NCBI GenBank assembly: GCA_002393955.1
Contig: DGSK01000064.1
Location: forward strand, 1-49,153
DNA length: 49,153 nucleotides
From: Lachnospiraceae bacterium UBA4364
GTDB taxonomy: Bacteria; Bacillota; Clostridia; Lachnospirales; Lachnospiraceae
Direction of reading: 5' to 3'
Part shown: piece after piece, positions 40,807-49,153 of the stretch
Position numbering within the stretch: the stretch's first letter is position 1
Layout of the letters: every line of letters starts with the position of its first letter
Made by a program: the position numbers and the translations under genes
Notes under the pieces: model-generated
Told to the model about the DNA's origin: nothing
Database searches by the model: none
The model's input: the letters and a program-made list of their open reading frames with translations, nothing else

Positions 40807-43032
40807 ATGAATATCAGGATGAAGAGGTTTATATTTAAGAACCTGCTGATGACAGCGGTGACCATACTGTCATTGGGCGTGATGTGTTTTGTGACGGATA
40901 TCAGGGATAAGGACATAGAATTAGAAGAAGAGGCCGCTGACGAAGCACAGACGGAAAAGCTGCCTGTTGTTGATATGGATGTAAGGCTGACAACAGGGTT
41001 GCTTACATATACTTCATATAAAGTATATGGGGCAATCTGTTTTCCTGAGAAAAAATCAATCGTGGTTGTCACACCGGATGAACAGCAGATAGTACTGGAT
41101 TGTAATTTCGAGGATTACTGCATAGAGCTAAGCGTACTGGATATAGATCATGATGGGACGAAGGATGCCGTTTTGGGATGTCGGAAAAAGGATTCATATA
41201 AGCTATATTTTATAGTGAATGACAATAATGAGTATAAGGTTTATTCCAGTGAGGACCTTTCGAATACCGTGAAGAATGATATTAATTTATATAAATATGG
41301 AACTGACGGTGAGGTGATCATAACAAAGCTGTCAAGCGGTGAGAAAATAAAGTATTATCAGAAGGTTGAAACGGATTATAGAAAACTATATTTTGACTAT
41401 TGCCATCATACGAAAGTTGATCCTGACAATAATCTGATACATGTTTATCCGTCCATTTATGCTAGTGATTATCATGAGAACCACGAAAGTGCGTCATGTG
41501 TTATATATTACCGGTTTTCATTACATGACGACAGGATAGATGTAGAGTTTATAAATGCCGCTGGTTATTCGGAATGTTTTGATCAATCCGGCAATATTGA
41601 GTGTTACCGGTATCTTGAGTCAGATGGTTTTGTTTTTGATGATGAAATGACAAGATACGAAGAACTCTATGGTCTGTCTGATTATGAGCTGATTGAGTCC
41701 AATGAGATATATACGCAGGGAAGAATTAAGCTGATAGATGTATATCATAAGGAAAAAGATGGTGTTTATTTTGTTTCAGTTCGTGATAACGATAAATCGG
41801 AATCAGATCAGGGGTGGTTCGAATTTGCCTGCATAACCGGTCTGTCAGATATTGATAATCTGTTCGGGGGCAGTTACCAGATACCTGCCAACAGCATTCT
41901 CATACAGCCGTTTGTTTTTTTAACATCTTCAGGTGAAGTGCTGAGTGACAAAGTCGGTAAGTATCGGGAAGAAAGAGAATATGATGAAAAAGGTAATCTG
42001 GTAAGGTTTACATCATATGGCACTATAGAAGGAGATGGATCCGCTGATGAGTATGAATTACTTAACAGGGAATATAGCTACAACGAAGAAAATAGGTTGA
42101 TTTCCTGGTATCAGTACGAGGATTATCCATGGTCTTCGGATGTGACAGATAAAAGCGAGCTGTTTGAAGATAAATACTGTAATCAGAGATTTATATGTGA
42201 CGATACAGGAAAAACTTTCTTTCAGGCAGCAGTCATAAGTTTAGGAAAAAAAACTTATGACGGTATCGAATACTTAGATAGCGAGGTATTTGATTTTTAT
42301 TATATATACGGAAACAGTGATAAACCGGAATATGTGATATGTATCCCTTATGATCGTGGTGGAATGGAAATGTTTAAGTATCCGGACATGGATGTTCATG
42401 AATCCGTGGAGTGGCATTATAAAGACTATAACGAAGCATTTGCGGGAGCGTTACGAATGGATGACCAGATATGGGATGCAGAGAATGGTAAATGGTGTTT
42501 TATAGATAATTTTGAATACTATGATCACCCGGTATTTGCATATGATGATGATCTGAGGTGGGGTAAACCCACATTTTCGGTTGTTGATTTGGATGGTGAC
42601 GGAGAATGTGAAGTGGTTATATATAATCACAGAGAGGATCGTCTGATACTACACTATGTGAATGGTCGGATATATGGATATTTAGAATTTTTCAGAGGTT
42701 TTGCGGGAATAAAACAAAATGGATACTATTACTGTTCATATGACGGAAGTCTTCATGGCTATATGCATATATCGGAGTTTTTAGAAGATGATTACAAGGA
42801 ACAGTTTTTGGTATGGGAGGATGTAAATCTGTTTAACGAAAAAGATGAGCCATCATGCTACTATTGTGGAGAATATGATCATTCAAATCCCTGGGATGGA
42901 GAGTTGTTTGGCGGGGAGCAGATCACTGAGGAGCAGTTCTTAAAGATAGTCGATGATGTGTATGAGTCATCACCTGATGTGGAGGTTTATGAGCTGACAG
43001 AGGAAAATATAGAGCTGTTTTTTGGAGAATAG
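40807..43032 (+). CDS. Large secreted island protein with YD-like and DxDxDG segments
   Basis: The 741-residue product has an N-terminal signal or anchor (about residues 10-32). Two calcium-type motifs of the FG-GAP/dockerin kind are visible: DIDHDGTKDAVL around residue 116 and DLDGDGECEVV around residue 595. A middle segment, YREEREYDEKGNLVRFTSYG and YSYNEENRLISW, resembles the YD repeats of Rhs-type surface proteins. The C-terminus is acidic with CYYCG. AAAGGA precedes the ATG. A related YD-like segment occurs in the lipoprotein at 46425. The role is unknown; surface exposure and metal binding are inferred. Confidence 0.72.
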   Translation: MNIRMKRFIFKNLLMTAVTILSLGVMCFVTDIRDKDIELEEEAADEAQTEKLPVVDMDVRLTTGLLTYTSYKVYGAICFPEKKSIVVVTPDEQQIVLDCNFEDYCIELSVLDIDHDGTKDAVLGCRKKDSYKLYFIVNDNNEYKVYSSEDLSNTVKNDINLYKYGTDGEVIITKLSSGEKIKYYQKVETDYRKLYFDYCHHTKVDPDNNLIHVYPSIYASDYHENHESASCVIYYRFSLHDDRIDVEFINAAGYSECFDQSGNIECYRYLESDGFVFDDEMTRYEELYGLSDYELIESNEIYTQGRIKLIDVYHKEKDGVYFVSVRDNDKSESDQGWFEFACITGLSDIDNLFGGSYQIPANSILIQPFVFLTSSGEVLSDKVGKYREEREYDEKGNLVRFTSYGTIEGDGSADEYELLNREYSYNEENRLISWYQYEDYPWSSDVTDKSELFEDKYCNQRFICDDTGKTFFQAAVISLGKKTYDGIEYLDSEVFDFYYIYGNSDKPEYVICIPYDRGGMEMFKYPDMDVHESVEWHYKDYNEAFAGALRMDDQIWDAENGKWCFIDNFEYYDHPVFAYDDDLRWGKPTFSVVDLDGDGECEVVIYNHREDRLILHYVNGRIYGYLEFFRGFAGIKQNGYYYCSYDGSLHGYMHISEFLEDDYKEQFLVWEDVNLFNEKDEPSCYYCGEYDHSNPWDGELFGGEQITEEQFLKIVDDVYESSPDVEVYELTEENIELFFGE

Positions 43033-43101
43033 TTGCAATCTGTGACAGGATGATTTCTTCAATATATGCATAATTGGAGCAAACGGAGAGGAAACAATAT
43101 T

Positions 43102-44286
43102 ATGGGATGCCAGAGAAATATTGCCGGGAGATTTCTTGGGTGCATGATAGCAAGTATGCTTGTACTTACAGGGTGTATAGGATCTGCGCGGGAAAAGGAT
43201 GAACCAAAAGTGTGGAGCGGAGTGGAAAGCTGCGTGCTTCTTTCAGTTGACAACAGTTTTGGAGGCCATCAGTGGGTATGCAGTGATGGAACGGATACAT
43301 ACTTCTTCAAGGCAAAGGGAATATACCGTATGGGAGATGAAAAGAATGAACTGATATGCGAAACATCAGATGTAGTTCTGTGTATGGCCGCAGATGGTGA
43401 AAGAATAGTATACGGGACGGATGATAATAAACTATGGGAATATGATTTCGGTAAAAAAAGCCAGTCGTGCATTAATGAAGCGATGCGTGTATGGTCCGTA
43501 GTATTGTGGGATGGAAACGCTTTTATGTGTGCGGTAGAAACAACAGATGGTTATTATCGGTGGTGGAAGCAGACGATATACCAATACATGAACGGCGCAT
43601 TTGTAAAACTTGAAGATTATAAGACTAACCTGAACAATGGAAGTTCAGATATAAAAGAAGCTGATGAGTACCTTAGCAACGGGAAAAAATACTGGACATA
43701 TAGGGGAAGATGTATTTCCGATAGTATTTTAAAACAACTATCTGTAAGTGATGATAGCTTCTGTAGTTATTTTATAAAAGATGGTTATCTTTGCGGATTG
43801 GAGAATGGGGAATATATGAATGGAAATGGAAAAGAATTAATAATTTTTCCTGATAACATCTCTGGGCATTCTTGGTACAGTAGTCAATACACTGCCATGA
43901 TGAACGATAAATACTGTATGATTAAGCAATACTATAATCCAACTTATGGAGATAATAATTCAGACCGTTTTTATCACTTAAATCGTGAAAATATATCAGG
44001 TGAGGCCCTTTATTATTGGGACATTGAAACCGGTGATTGTAATTCGGTATATGAAACAGACAAGCCAGATGAGTGGATTGTTGGATATACTGATGATTTG
44101 GAGTACTGTCTCATAATGAAGACTGATGGTTTGTATAAGGTGGCTGTAGATGGCACAGAAGACGATGAACTTGTATGGAGCGCAGAGGGGTGGCTTAATG
44201 TGGCGGTAGAGACTCTGGATGGTGTGGTCTATATATTTTCGGACGAGGATGAAGTGCGCCTTGTAGGAAAGGTTGATATCAGATAA
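43102..44286 (+). CDS. Lipoprotein with beta-propeller-like repeats
   Basis: The 394-residue product has a lipoprotein signal with lipobox LTGC (C25). The remainder has repeated short strands such as GTDTYFFKAKGIYRMGDEKNEL, DGERIVYGTDDNKLWEYDFG and VDGTEDDELVWSAEGW, suggesting a WD/DUF5050-type beta-propeller. ATG 43102 is preferred, ten bases after GAGAGG; an in-frame ATG at 43066 gives a longer, less signal-like N-terminus. It follows the 741-residue protein by about 70 bases, and the two may share a transcript. The fold is an inference from repeat spacing. Confidence 0.68.
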   Translation: MGCQRNIAGRFLGCMIASMLVLTGCIGSAREKDEPKVWSGVESCVLLSVDNSFGGHQWVCSDGTDTYFFKAKGIYRMGDEKNELICETSDVVLCMAADGERIVYGTDDNKLWEYDFGKKSQSCINEAMRVWSVVLWDGNAFMCAVETTDGYYRWWKQTIYQYMNGAFVKLEDYKTNLNNGSSDIKEADEYLSNGKKYWTYRGRCISDSILKQLSVSDDSFCSYFIKDGYLCGLENGEYMNGNGKELIIFPDNISGHSWYSSQYTAMMNDKYCMIKQYYNPTYGDNNSDRFYHLNRENISGEALYYWDIETGDCNSVYETDKPDEWIVGYTDDLEYCLIMKTDGLYKVAVDGTEDDELVWSAEGWLNVAVETLDGVVYIFSDEDEVRLVGKVDIR

Positions 44287-44329
44287 AAAGCTGTTGACAA
44301 ATAGAATTCGTAAGTATTTTCAGATATGC

Positions 44330-44355
44330 AAGACAGAGGACGGTTCTTCTGTCTT
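44330..44355. repeat. REP-like palindrome, copy 2
   Basis: AAGACAGA and TCTGTCTT form a perfect 8-base stem around GGACGGTTCT. This is the best formed of the three copies in the window. Confidence 0.7.
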
Positions 44356-44465
44356 ATCTTATATTCAGATGTCTTGTGTGGCTTGTTTTTTACTGGCCAA
44401 CACTTTATATTGCCAGGGGAAAATGGTAAAATATATCCAGTAAAGCTTTTTGAGGGGAAAAACAT

Positions 44466-46043
44466 ATGGCCGGTGATGTCAGAAAACTTGGAATAGGCAT
44501 ACAGGATTTTAAGAAGCTTAGGGAAGGCGGTTATGTATATGTGGACAAAACGGAGTATCTGTACCGTCTTGTCTCACTCTCTACGCCTTTTTTCTTAAGC
44601 CGTCCAAGGCGTTTCGGTAAGAGCCTGTTCCTTTCGATGCTGCGTTACTACTGGGAGGGCGAAAAAGGGCTTTTCGAGGGGCTTGTCATAGAGAAGCTTC
44701 TTGCGGATGATGCGCATGCATGGGAGCCGTACCCGGTATTCTATTTTGATTTCAATAAGAATAATTATTCTGTCGACATGGCATTAGAGGTAGTCCTTGA
44801 TGATCATTTGTCCAACTGGGAACAGAAGTATGGAATAAATGAAAAAAAGGAAGCCTTTTCAGTGAGATTTGGGAATGTGCTTAAAACGGCCTATGAGCAG
44901 ACGGGCAAGAGATGTGTCATTCTTGTGGATGAGTATGACAAGCCGCTGCTTGAGGTTATGACGGATGAGGATAAGACGGAGCATAACCGTCAGGTATTTA
45001 AGGGATTTTTTAGCGTACTTAAGAGTTATGACAGCTATATACAATTCGTATTCATTACCGGCGTAACAAAATTCAGCAAGGTGAGTATCTTCAGTGATCT
45101 GAATAATCTGAGAGATATTTCCATGTCGGCCGAGTATGCCGGAATATGCGGTATAACGGAGGCAGAACTTCGTAATGATCTGATAGATGAGGTCAGGGAG
45201 TGCGGAAAAGAAAATGGAATGTCGGAAACGGAGTGCCTTGAAGTTCTTAAAAGGACTTATGATGGATATCGCTTTAACATAAAGGCCGAGGGAGTATACA
45301 ATCCTTTCAGTTTACTTACGGCACTGGCAGATAGGAATTTCGGCTATCACTGGTTTGAAACAGGTACTCCCACATTCCTTGTAAAGCAGCTTAAGAAGAT
45401 AAACTTTGATCCGTCTCAGATAACGGACGGTAGAATATACGCAACTGAACAGCAGCTCAAGGACTATCGTACCGACAATCCGAATCCCGTTCCGCTGCTG
45501 TACCAGTCCGGATATCTGACATTAAAGGATTACGACAGCAGATTTCGGAGTTTCCAGCTGGATTATCCCAATGATGAAGTAAAGTACGGTTTCATTGAGT
45601 CTCTTGCGCCTGATTATGTAGGGACACAGGAGGGTGGATCGCCGCTTGACATCAGATCTTTTTGTATTGATTTGGAGAACGGTGATACGGACAGTCTGCG
45701 TGACAGGTTTACTGCGATATATGCAAGACTTCCTTATGGTAGTGGCGATTATCTGGAGAGGGATTTCCAGAATGTGATATATATCGTATTTATGCTGATG
45801 GGACAGTTTGTCCAGGCAGAGGTTCATTCTGCAAAGGGCAGGGCTGATGTAGTTGTTGAAACGAAAGACCGTGTGTATCTGTTTGAATTCAAGCGTGACA
45901 AGTCTGCCCAAGAAGCCCTTGCCCAGATAGAGGAAATGGGATACGCGGACAGGTATGCCGCTGATCCGAGGCCTTTGATCAAAATCGGCGCAAACTTTGA
46001 CAGTGACAAACGAGCCCTTACGGAGTGGGAGGCTGTGCACTGA
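44466..46043 (+). CDS. AAA-ATPase-like protein with C-terminal PD-(D/E)XK nuclease-type domain
   Basis: The 525-residue product belongs to a family found in many copies in gut Clostridia and Bacteroidetes (AAA-ATPase-like plus DUF1703-type nuclease domain). The N-terminus LGIGIQDFKKLREGGYVYVDKT is characteristic. The P-loop is the family's modified SRPRRFGKSL, and Walker B is VILVDEYDKPL. The C-terminal nuclease-type core shows KGRADVVVE and YLFEFKRDKSAQEAL, with the E-x-K pair intact. The cellular role is unknown; suggestions include mobile-element or defence functions. It is a single gene flanked by a REP-like palindrome and cassette copy 2. GAGGGG lies upstream of the ATG. Confidence 0.88.
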   Translation: MAGDVRKLGIGIQDFKKLREGGYVYVDKTEYLYRLVSLSTPFFLSRPRRFGKSLFLSMLRYYWEGEKGLFEGLVIEKLLADDAHAWEPYPVFYFDFNKNNYSVDMALEVVLDDHLSNWEQKYGINEKKEAFSVRFGNVLKTAYEQTGKRCVILVDEYDKPLLEVMTDEDKTEHNRQVFKGFFSVLKSYDSYIQFVFITGVTKFSKVSIFSDLNNLRDISMSAEYAGICGITEAELRNDLIDEVRECGKENGMSETECLEVLKRTYDGYRFNIKAEGVYNPFSLLTALADRNFGYHWFETGTPTFLVKQLKKINFDPSQITDGRIYATEQQLKDYRTDNPNPVPLLYQSGYLTLKDYDSRFRSFQLDYPNDEVKYGFIESLAPDYVGTQEGGSPLDIRSFCIDLENGDTDSLRDRFTAIYARLPYGSGDYLERDFQNVIYIVFMLMGQFVQAEVHSAKGRADVVVETKDRVYLFEFKRDKSAQEALAQIEEMGYADRYAADPRPLIKIGANFDSDKRALTEWEAVH

Positions 46044-46098
46044 GCTTTTCTTAATTAAACAATATTAAGCAATCGTAACAAAAATGTCTTTTTTGTAC

Positions 46099-46142
46099 AA
46101 AAAAATGTCTATTTCTGCAGAACCGCAGTGTAGGCATTTTTT
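46099..46142 (+). terminator. Terminator in cassette copy 2
   Basis: The stem is the same as in copy 1, from an A tract through CTGC/GCAG to six T, with loop AGAACC. It should terminate the AAA-ATPase-like gene transcript. Confidence 0.65.
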
Positions 46143-46145
46143 AAT

Positions 46146-46154
46146 TGTTATAAT
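46146..46154 (+). promoter_or_regulatory. Extended -10 promoter in cassette copy 2
   Basis: TGTTATAAT follows the terminator directly, as in copy 1. It may drive the lipoprotein gene at 46425. Confidence 0.45.
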
Positions 46155-46297
46155 ACATCGAGGGAAAAGTTACCGCTCAGGTGCGTATATTGACCGCTCA
46201 GGTGAAAAGTGCCGCAGCATATTTAAAATGCTTTTAAGCTGTGATATGGTAAAGACTATATGCCGGCGGAAGGCTAAACTTGGATATAAGAGCGGAT

Positions 46298-46387
46298 ATG
46301 GATATATATGTAATAGATAATGAGTATTACCTGTATATGGGGGATATGATTGCAAAGGGAAACAAGGAGAACCGTCCCTTGTCTTAG
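46298..46387 (+). pseudogene. Short gene remnant ending in a REP-like palindrome
   Basis: This frame encodes 29 residues beginning MDIYVIDNEYYLYMGDMIAK. The last residues (KENRPLS) are encoded by the reversed REP-like palindrome. The sequence looks protein-like but has no ribosome site and no upstream extension, so it is probably a leftover 3' end of a gene. Confidence 0.25.
46361..46385. repeat. REP-like palindrome, copy 3 (reverse orientation)
   Basis: On the - strand the sequence reads AAGACAAGGGACGGTTCTCC followed by TTGTT. It shares the GGACGGTTCT core with copies 1 and 2. ACAAGG/CCTTGT forms a 6-base stem. Confidence 0.65.
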
Positions 46388-46424
46388 ACAGTTTGATTAA
46401 AGTAGAAAGGAAAGGTATATCAGG

Positions 46425-47489
46425 ATGGAGCAGTTCAGAAAAATGAGTTTGATGCCACTGGCTGTGGCAACGGTATTTCTTACGCTGACAGGATGCGAGG
46501 AAAAAGATATCAGGACAGATGATGTCGAAATGAATGAGGAAACAGGCAGTGTTTCGGAAAATATCGAACCGGGGGATGAATCAGGATTAAACACTGATCA
46601 ATCGGTGGAAGAGGAGCTTCCGGAGGATGAGATACCGGCAACTGAAACAACTGAAGATAGAAAAAAAGAATATAATCTCGGAGTAATATTTGATGCAGGT
46701 GGAGAACTTGATAAAGGTGTACGGCGTGATTTTTTTGACAAATACGGGAATGGAGTAACTGAAGATAATCTTTTCTTTACTTATGATATGTATTCATTCG
46801 CGGATAATAAATACAGTAAAGAAAATGGCGGAATGCCTTTTGAAAAAGTTGAATTGTATTACGATGAAGAGACAGGTTCAGGTTGTGGGTTTAATTATAT
46901 ATTTCCTGATGGTGGAAGTGAGATCTATGGTTTTTATTTTACATCGACACGTTCCATACAAGAGACTTTTCCATATGATGAGAAAAGTTACATTGATGGT
47001 TTTTATTTGACAGATAATGATGAAGTAATATGGGAACCGGAGGATCCGTATTCTACATTAACGGTATATGGGAAACCTGCAGAGAATTATGTTGTGGCTG
47101 GATACCGCGAGGAATATGAGTATGATGAAAATGGGAGAATGACAGTATTTCATGCATATGGTATGGCGCAAGAGGATGTTGATCAAGGTATGGGAGAATC
47201 GGAAATATTGACGATCAACTTCTTTTACGATGAAGAGGGGAATCTGCGGGAAAAATGGTACAGTCATAATCCGATTGGTCGGTATGGACTTGGTTACCCT
47301 TATCAATTTGTTTGGCAATATGATGAGAAGGGACGATTGCTTGTGCAATATGAATTTGGAAATCCTGATATAGAAGAATATTATCTATATGATAGTGATG
47401 CGAAAACACCCAAATATGTACTTAGAGTGTATATAAATTATATAAATCTATATGTAATAGGTGACTTATATGAAGTAGATATAGATTAA
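46425..47489 (+). CDS. Lipoprotein with YD-like segment
   Basis: The 354-residue product has a lipoprotein signal with lipobox LTGC (C24) and an acidic linker rich in Glu, Asp and Thr. A domain from about residue 85 onwards ends in repeats such as YREEYEYDENGRMTVFHAYG, FFYDEEGNLREKWYS and WQYDEKGRLLVQYEFG, similar to Rhs-type YD repeats. The first of these resembles the segment YREEREYDEKGNL in the 741-residue protein at 40807, so the two share a domain. Ribosome site candidates lie in AAGGAAAGG about 12 bases upstream. It follows cassette copy 2, which may provide its promoter. Confidence 0.75.
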   Translation: MEQFRKMSLMPLAVATVFLTLTGCEEKDIRTDDVEMNEETGSVSENIEPGDESGLNTDQSVEEELPEDEIPATETTEDRKKEYNLGVIFDAGGELDKGVRRDFFDKYGNGVTEDNLFFTYDMYSFADNKYSKENGGMPFEKVELYYDEETGSGCGFNYIFPDGGSEIYGFYFTSTRSIQETFPYDEKSYIDGFYLTDNDEVIWEPEDPYSTLTVYGKPAENYVVAGYREEYEYDENGRMTVFHAYGMAQEDVDQGMGESEILTINFFYDEEGNLREKWYSHNPIGRYGLGYPYQFVWQYDEKGRLLVQYEFGNPDIEEYYLYDSDAKTPKYVLRVYINYINLYVIGDLYEVDID

Positions 47490-47557
47490 AATAATAAGAC
47501 AGTGTGACGGTTATAGTACGGTAGATGGAAGCGGGTATCTGAACCTGGAGGTATCGG

Positions 47558-48559
47558 ATGAGAACTAAATCAGTTTATATACTAATTGCAGCAGTGATAG
47601 TTATAATACTTTTTTTATTTTGTTCTACTGCAAGTATAAGAGAAAATATAAAAGAGCTTCATGCTTTGGACCAGAATATATTGTTAAAGCTGGAAAATAA
47701 TTCATTTGAAATTGTAGGACATGAAGAGGTAGGAAATAAATGCGAGTATTATTACTTTGACGGTAAGACAGTAAACCGGTTCAGCGTCTGTGTGACGAAT
47801 GATTTTGTGGATGATGATTTGAATTATGATTTTTATCCTTTAGTTGATTTTATAAATAATAATTATGAGGATGTAAGCGAAATAAAAGTTTATCGTGGAA
47901 GGCGTGGCTTATTTGAAGATCAGAATAGTTCAATTAATGACAGCAGTGCAGTGTGTTGTGCGGTGGCGCAGATTCAGGAAAAGGATTACAGTTTTTTTAA
48001 CATAAAAGAGGTTGCCGGAGTTAAAGACAGAAAGCTTGTCTGGGATAATCATACATATATATACGAGAGTGATGACCAACTATTTCAATTTGACTTTTTT
48101 CATGATTTTTATTACGAATCTTCGTATCCGATCTACTACTATAAAAGGGATTCAGATAACAGAGAAATCGTAGGGACTTACACAGCCTGGGATGACTGGG
48201 GAACACATGAATATTGGGTGACTTATCCTATGTGGAATTATGAAACGGGATCTCATGATGAAATGAGTATTCATATTTATGCGGATGGTCTTGATTGGCC
48301 GGCAGGTGTAAATGAAAATATAAAAATTGATATATCGCGTAATGGGGATTACATACAGAGTTTACAAACAATTATAGAGACATATATGTACTTGGATAGG
48401 CTGTTCTGGCTTGAGGATTATAATAGAGATGGTTATACAGATTTTAAGATTATAGGATGGAGAAGTTCACGCTTTCCGGAGACAACATGGTACTGCTGGG
48501 ATCCTGATAATCACTGTTATGAAGAATGTGAAGATGAAGGCTATGAAAAAGAAGAATAA
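47558..48559 (+). CDS. Membrane-anchored island protein, tandem paralogue A
   Basis: The 333-residue product has an N-terminal membrane helix (about residues 6-24) and an extracytoplasmic part. Landmarks are KCEYYYFDGKTVNRFSVCVTNDF, SFFNIKEVAGVKDRKLVWDNHTYIY, and a calcium-type motif DYNRDGYTDFKI near residue 290. CTGGAGG precedes the ATG. The next gene repeats the first two blocks closely and overlaps it by 17 bases, so a tandem duplication is likely. I recognise no named family. The acidic C-terminal tail (EECEDEGYEKEE) is also shared by neighbouring island proteins in character. Confidence 0.7.
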   Translation: MRTKSVYILIAAVIVIILFLFCSTASIRENIKELHALDQNILLKLENNSFEIVGHEEVGNKCEYYYFDGKTVNRFSVCVTNDFVDDDLNYDFYPLVDFINNNYEDVSEIKVYRGRRGLFEDQNSSINDSSAVCCAVAQIQEKDYSFFNIKEVAGVKDRKLVWDNHTYIYESDDQLFQFDFFHDFYYESSYPIYYYKRDSDNREIVGTYTAWDDWGTHEYWVTYPMWNYETGSHDEMSIHIYADGLDWPAGVNENIKIDISRNGDYIQSLQTIIETYMYLDRLFWLEDYNRDGYTDFKIIGWRSSRFPETTWYCWDPDNHCYEECEDEGYEKEE

Positions 48560-49153
48560 GAAAAAGAAGACTAATAGAAGATTGATTTTAGTACGGACAA
48601 AGATAATTAAAGGATTACTCGTTGCAGCGGTTATAATAATTGCTGCTTTGTCCTGTATCTGTATATCAAGGAACAGAAGTACGGATGATCCACTTGAAAA
48701 TCTGGACAGCAGAATAATGGCTGAACTGGCTAAAAACGGCATTGATGTCAGTCGTCATGATATGTCGGAAGGCCGTTGTGAATACTATTATAAAATTGAC
48801 GAGGAGTATAGTAGTGTATTTGAAGCATGTGTAACAGATAATTTTAAAGATGATGACCTGCGTACAGATTATCAGCCGTTGCTTGATGCTATCAAACATG
48901 TGGATAACATCAAGGAAATATATATCTACCCCGGGGAGAATAATTACTGTAATGAAAAAAAAGGGAATGATGCACGGGTTATTTTTTATATGGAATTCAA
49001 AGCAAATGGACATGAATGCAGGGTTATAAATATAAAAGAAGTGATTGGTATAGAGGACGGCTGTCTTAATTGGCAAAATCAAACTTATTATTATAGTGGT
49101 GAAATCCCTATATCGCTTGAATCAATTCATGAATTTTCCTACGACCATGAACG
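48543..49153 (+). CDS. Membrane-anchored island protein, tandem paralogue B (cut by window end)
   Basis: The frame runs without a stop to the window edge, giving at least 203 residues. It starts with a lysine-rich cytoplasmic stretch (MKKKNKKKKTNRR) and a hydrophobic helix (about 23-42). An outer domain follows that matches the preceding protein: RCEYYYKIDEEYSSVFEACVTDNFKDDDL and VINIKEVIGIEDGCLNWQNQTYYY (landmarks: CEYYY, VTDNF, NIKEV, LNWQNQTYYY). GAAGG lies just before the ATG, inside the end of the previous gene, so translation is probably coupled. The C-terminus lies outside the window. Confidence 0.72.
   Translation, partial: MKKKNKKKKTNRRLILVRTKIIKGLLVAAVIIIAALSCICISRNRSTDDPLENLDSRIMAELAKNGIDVSRHDMSEGRCEYYYKIDEEYSSVFEACVTDNFKDDDLRTDYQPLLDAIKHVDNIKEIYIYPGENNYCNEKKGNDARVIFYMEFKANGHECRVINIKEVIGIEDGCLNWQNQTYYYSGEIPISLESIHEFSYDHE

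Larger units (their letters stand above)
46072..46246 (+). repeat. Terminator-promoter cassette repeat, copy 2
   Basis: This is the ungapped counterpart of 36164-36338, placed 29 bases after the stop of the AAA-ATPase-like gene. The 16-base palindrome, hairpin stem and extended -10 are identical to copy 1; the apical loop differs (AGAACC instead of AGGAAA). Confidence 0.85.

Noticed and set aside
36164..49153. Prophage or integrative element for the accessory island
   Set aside because: No integrase, transposase, phage structural gene, tRNA junction or attachment-site repeat was recognised.

Overview
The window looks like a chromosomal segment of a Lachnospiraceae-type Clostridia bacterium, perhaps Butyrivibrio-related. 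The grounds are moderate G+C, strong GGAGG ribosome sites, a SufCBD/SufS-SufU iron-sulfur system, a short eukaryote/archaea-like ProRS, a YesM/YesN pair with a ChvE/MmsA/MmsB sugar ABC transporter, and a CotH kinase fused to a Cthe_2159-like beta-helix. This assignment is an inference from gene content; no rRNA gene is present to test it. Most genes lie on the + strand; one three-gene surface-protein operon (5879-11503) lies on the - strand.

Region 1 (88-5874, +): a TadE-like pseudopilin, an FHA-domain membrane protein, a degenerate HD-GYP protein and an intracellular GH2 beta-mannosidase. Region 2 (5879-11503, -): a phosphodiester-glycosidase (NAGPA-like) membrane protein, a single-pass TcaA-like protein and a secreted CotH/beta-helix protein, read as one operon that probably works at the cell surface. 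Region 3 (11672-16522, +): a LytTR response regulator with two promoters and a structured leader, a small membrane protein, proS, ackA and a coupled membrane protein.

Region 4 (16617-24485, +): sufC-sufB-sufD, then an Lsa-like ABC-F ribosome-protection protein behind a 485-base leader holding leader ORFs, an intrinsic terminator and strong hairpins, then sufS-sufU under its own promoter and a small conserved protein. The antibiotic-resistance-type gene therefore splits the suf genes. Region 5 (24892-34857, +): a DegT/DnrJ-type aminotransferase followed by a sugar-sensing and uptake locus. The locus consists of a membrane-tethered sugar-binding protein, a YesM/LytS-type kinase and an AraC-type regulator (the XylFII-LytS-YesN arrangement), then chvE-mmsA-mmsB. 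Between regulator and transporter sits a roughly 365-base nested palindromic element, the most unusual structure in the window.

Region 6 (34987-49153, +): a membrane diguanylate cyclase, then an accessory island. The island holds small membrane proteins, several lipoproteins with YD-like or EF-hand-like (DxDxDG) segments, a truncated gene, an AAA-ATPase-like/PD-(D/E)XK protein and tandem paralogues running off the window end. It also carries a 174-base terminator-plus-promoter cassette duplicated 9.9 kb apart (11 mismatches by hand count) and three copies of a short REP-like palindrome (core GGACGGTTCT), which suggests recent rearrangement. No rRNA, tRNA, CRISPR array, transposase or prophage gene was recognised.
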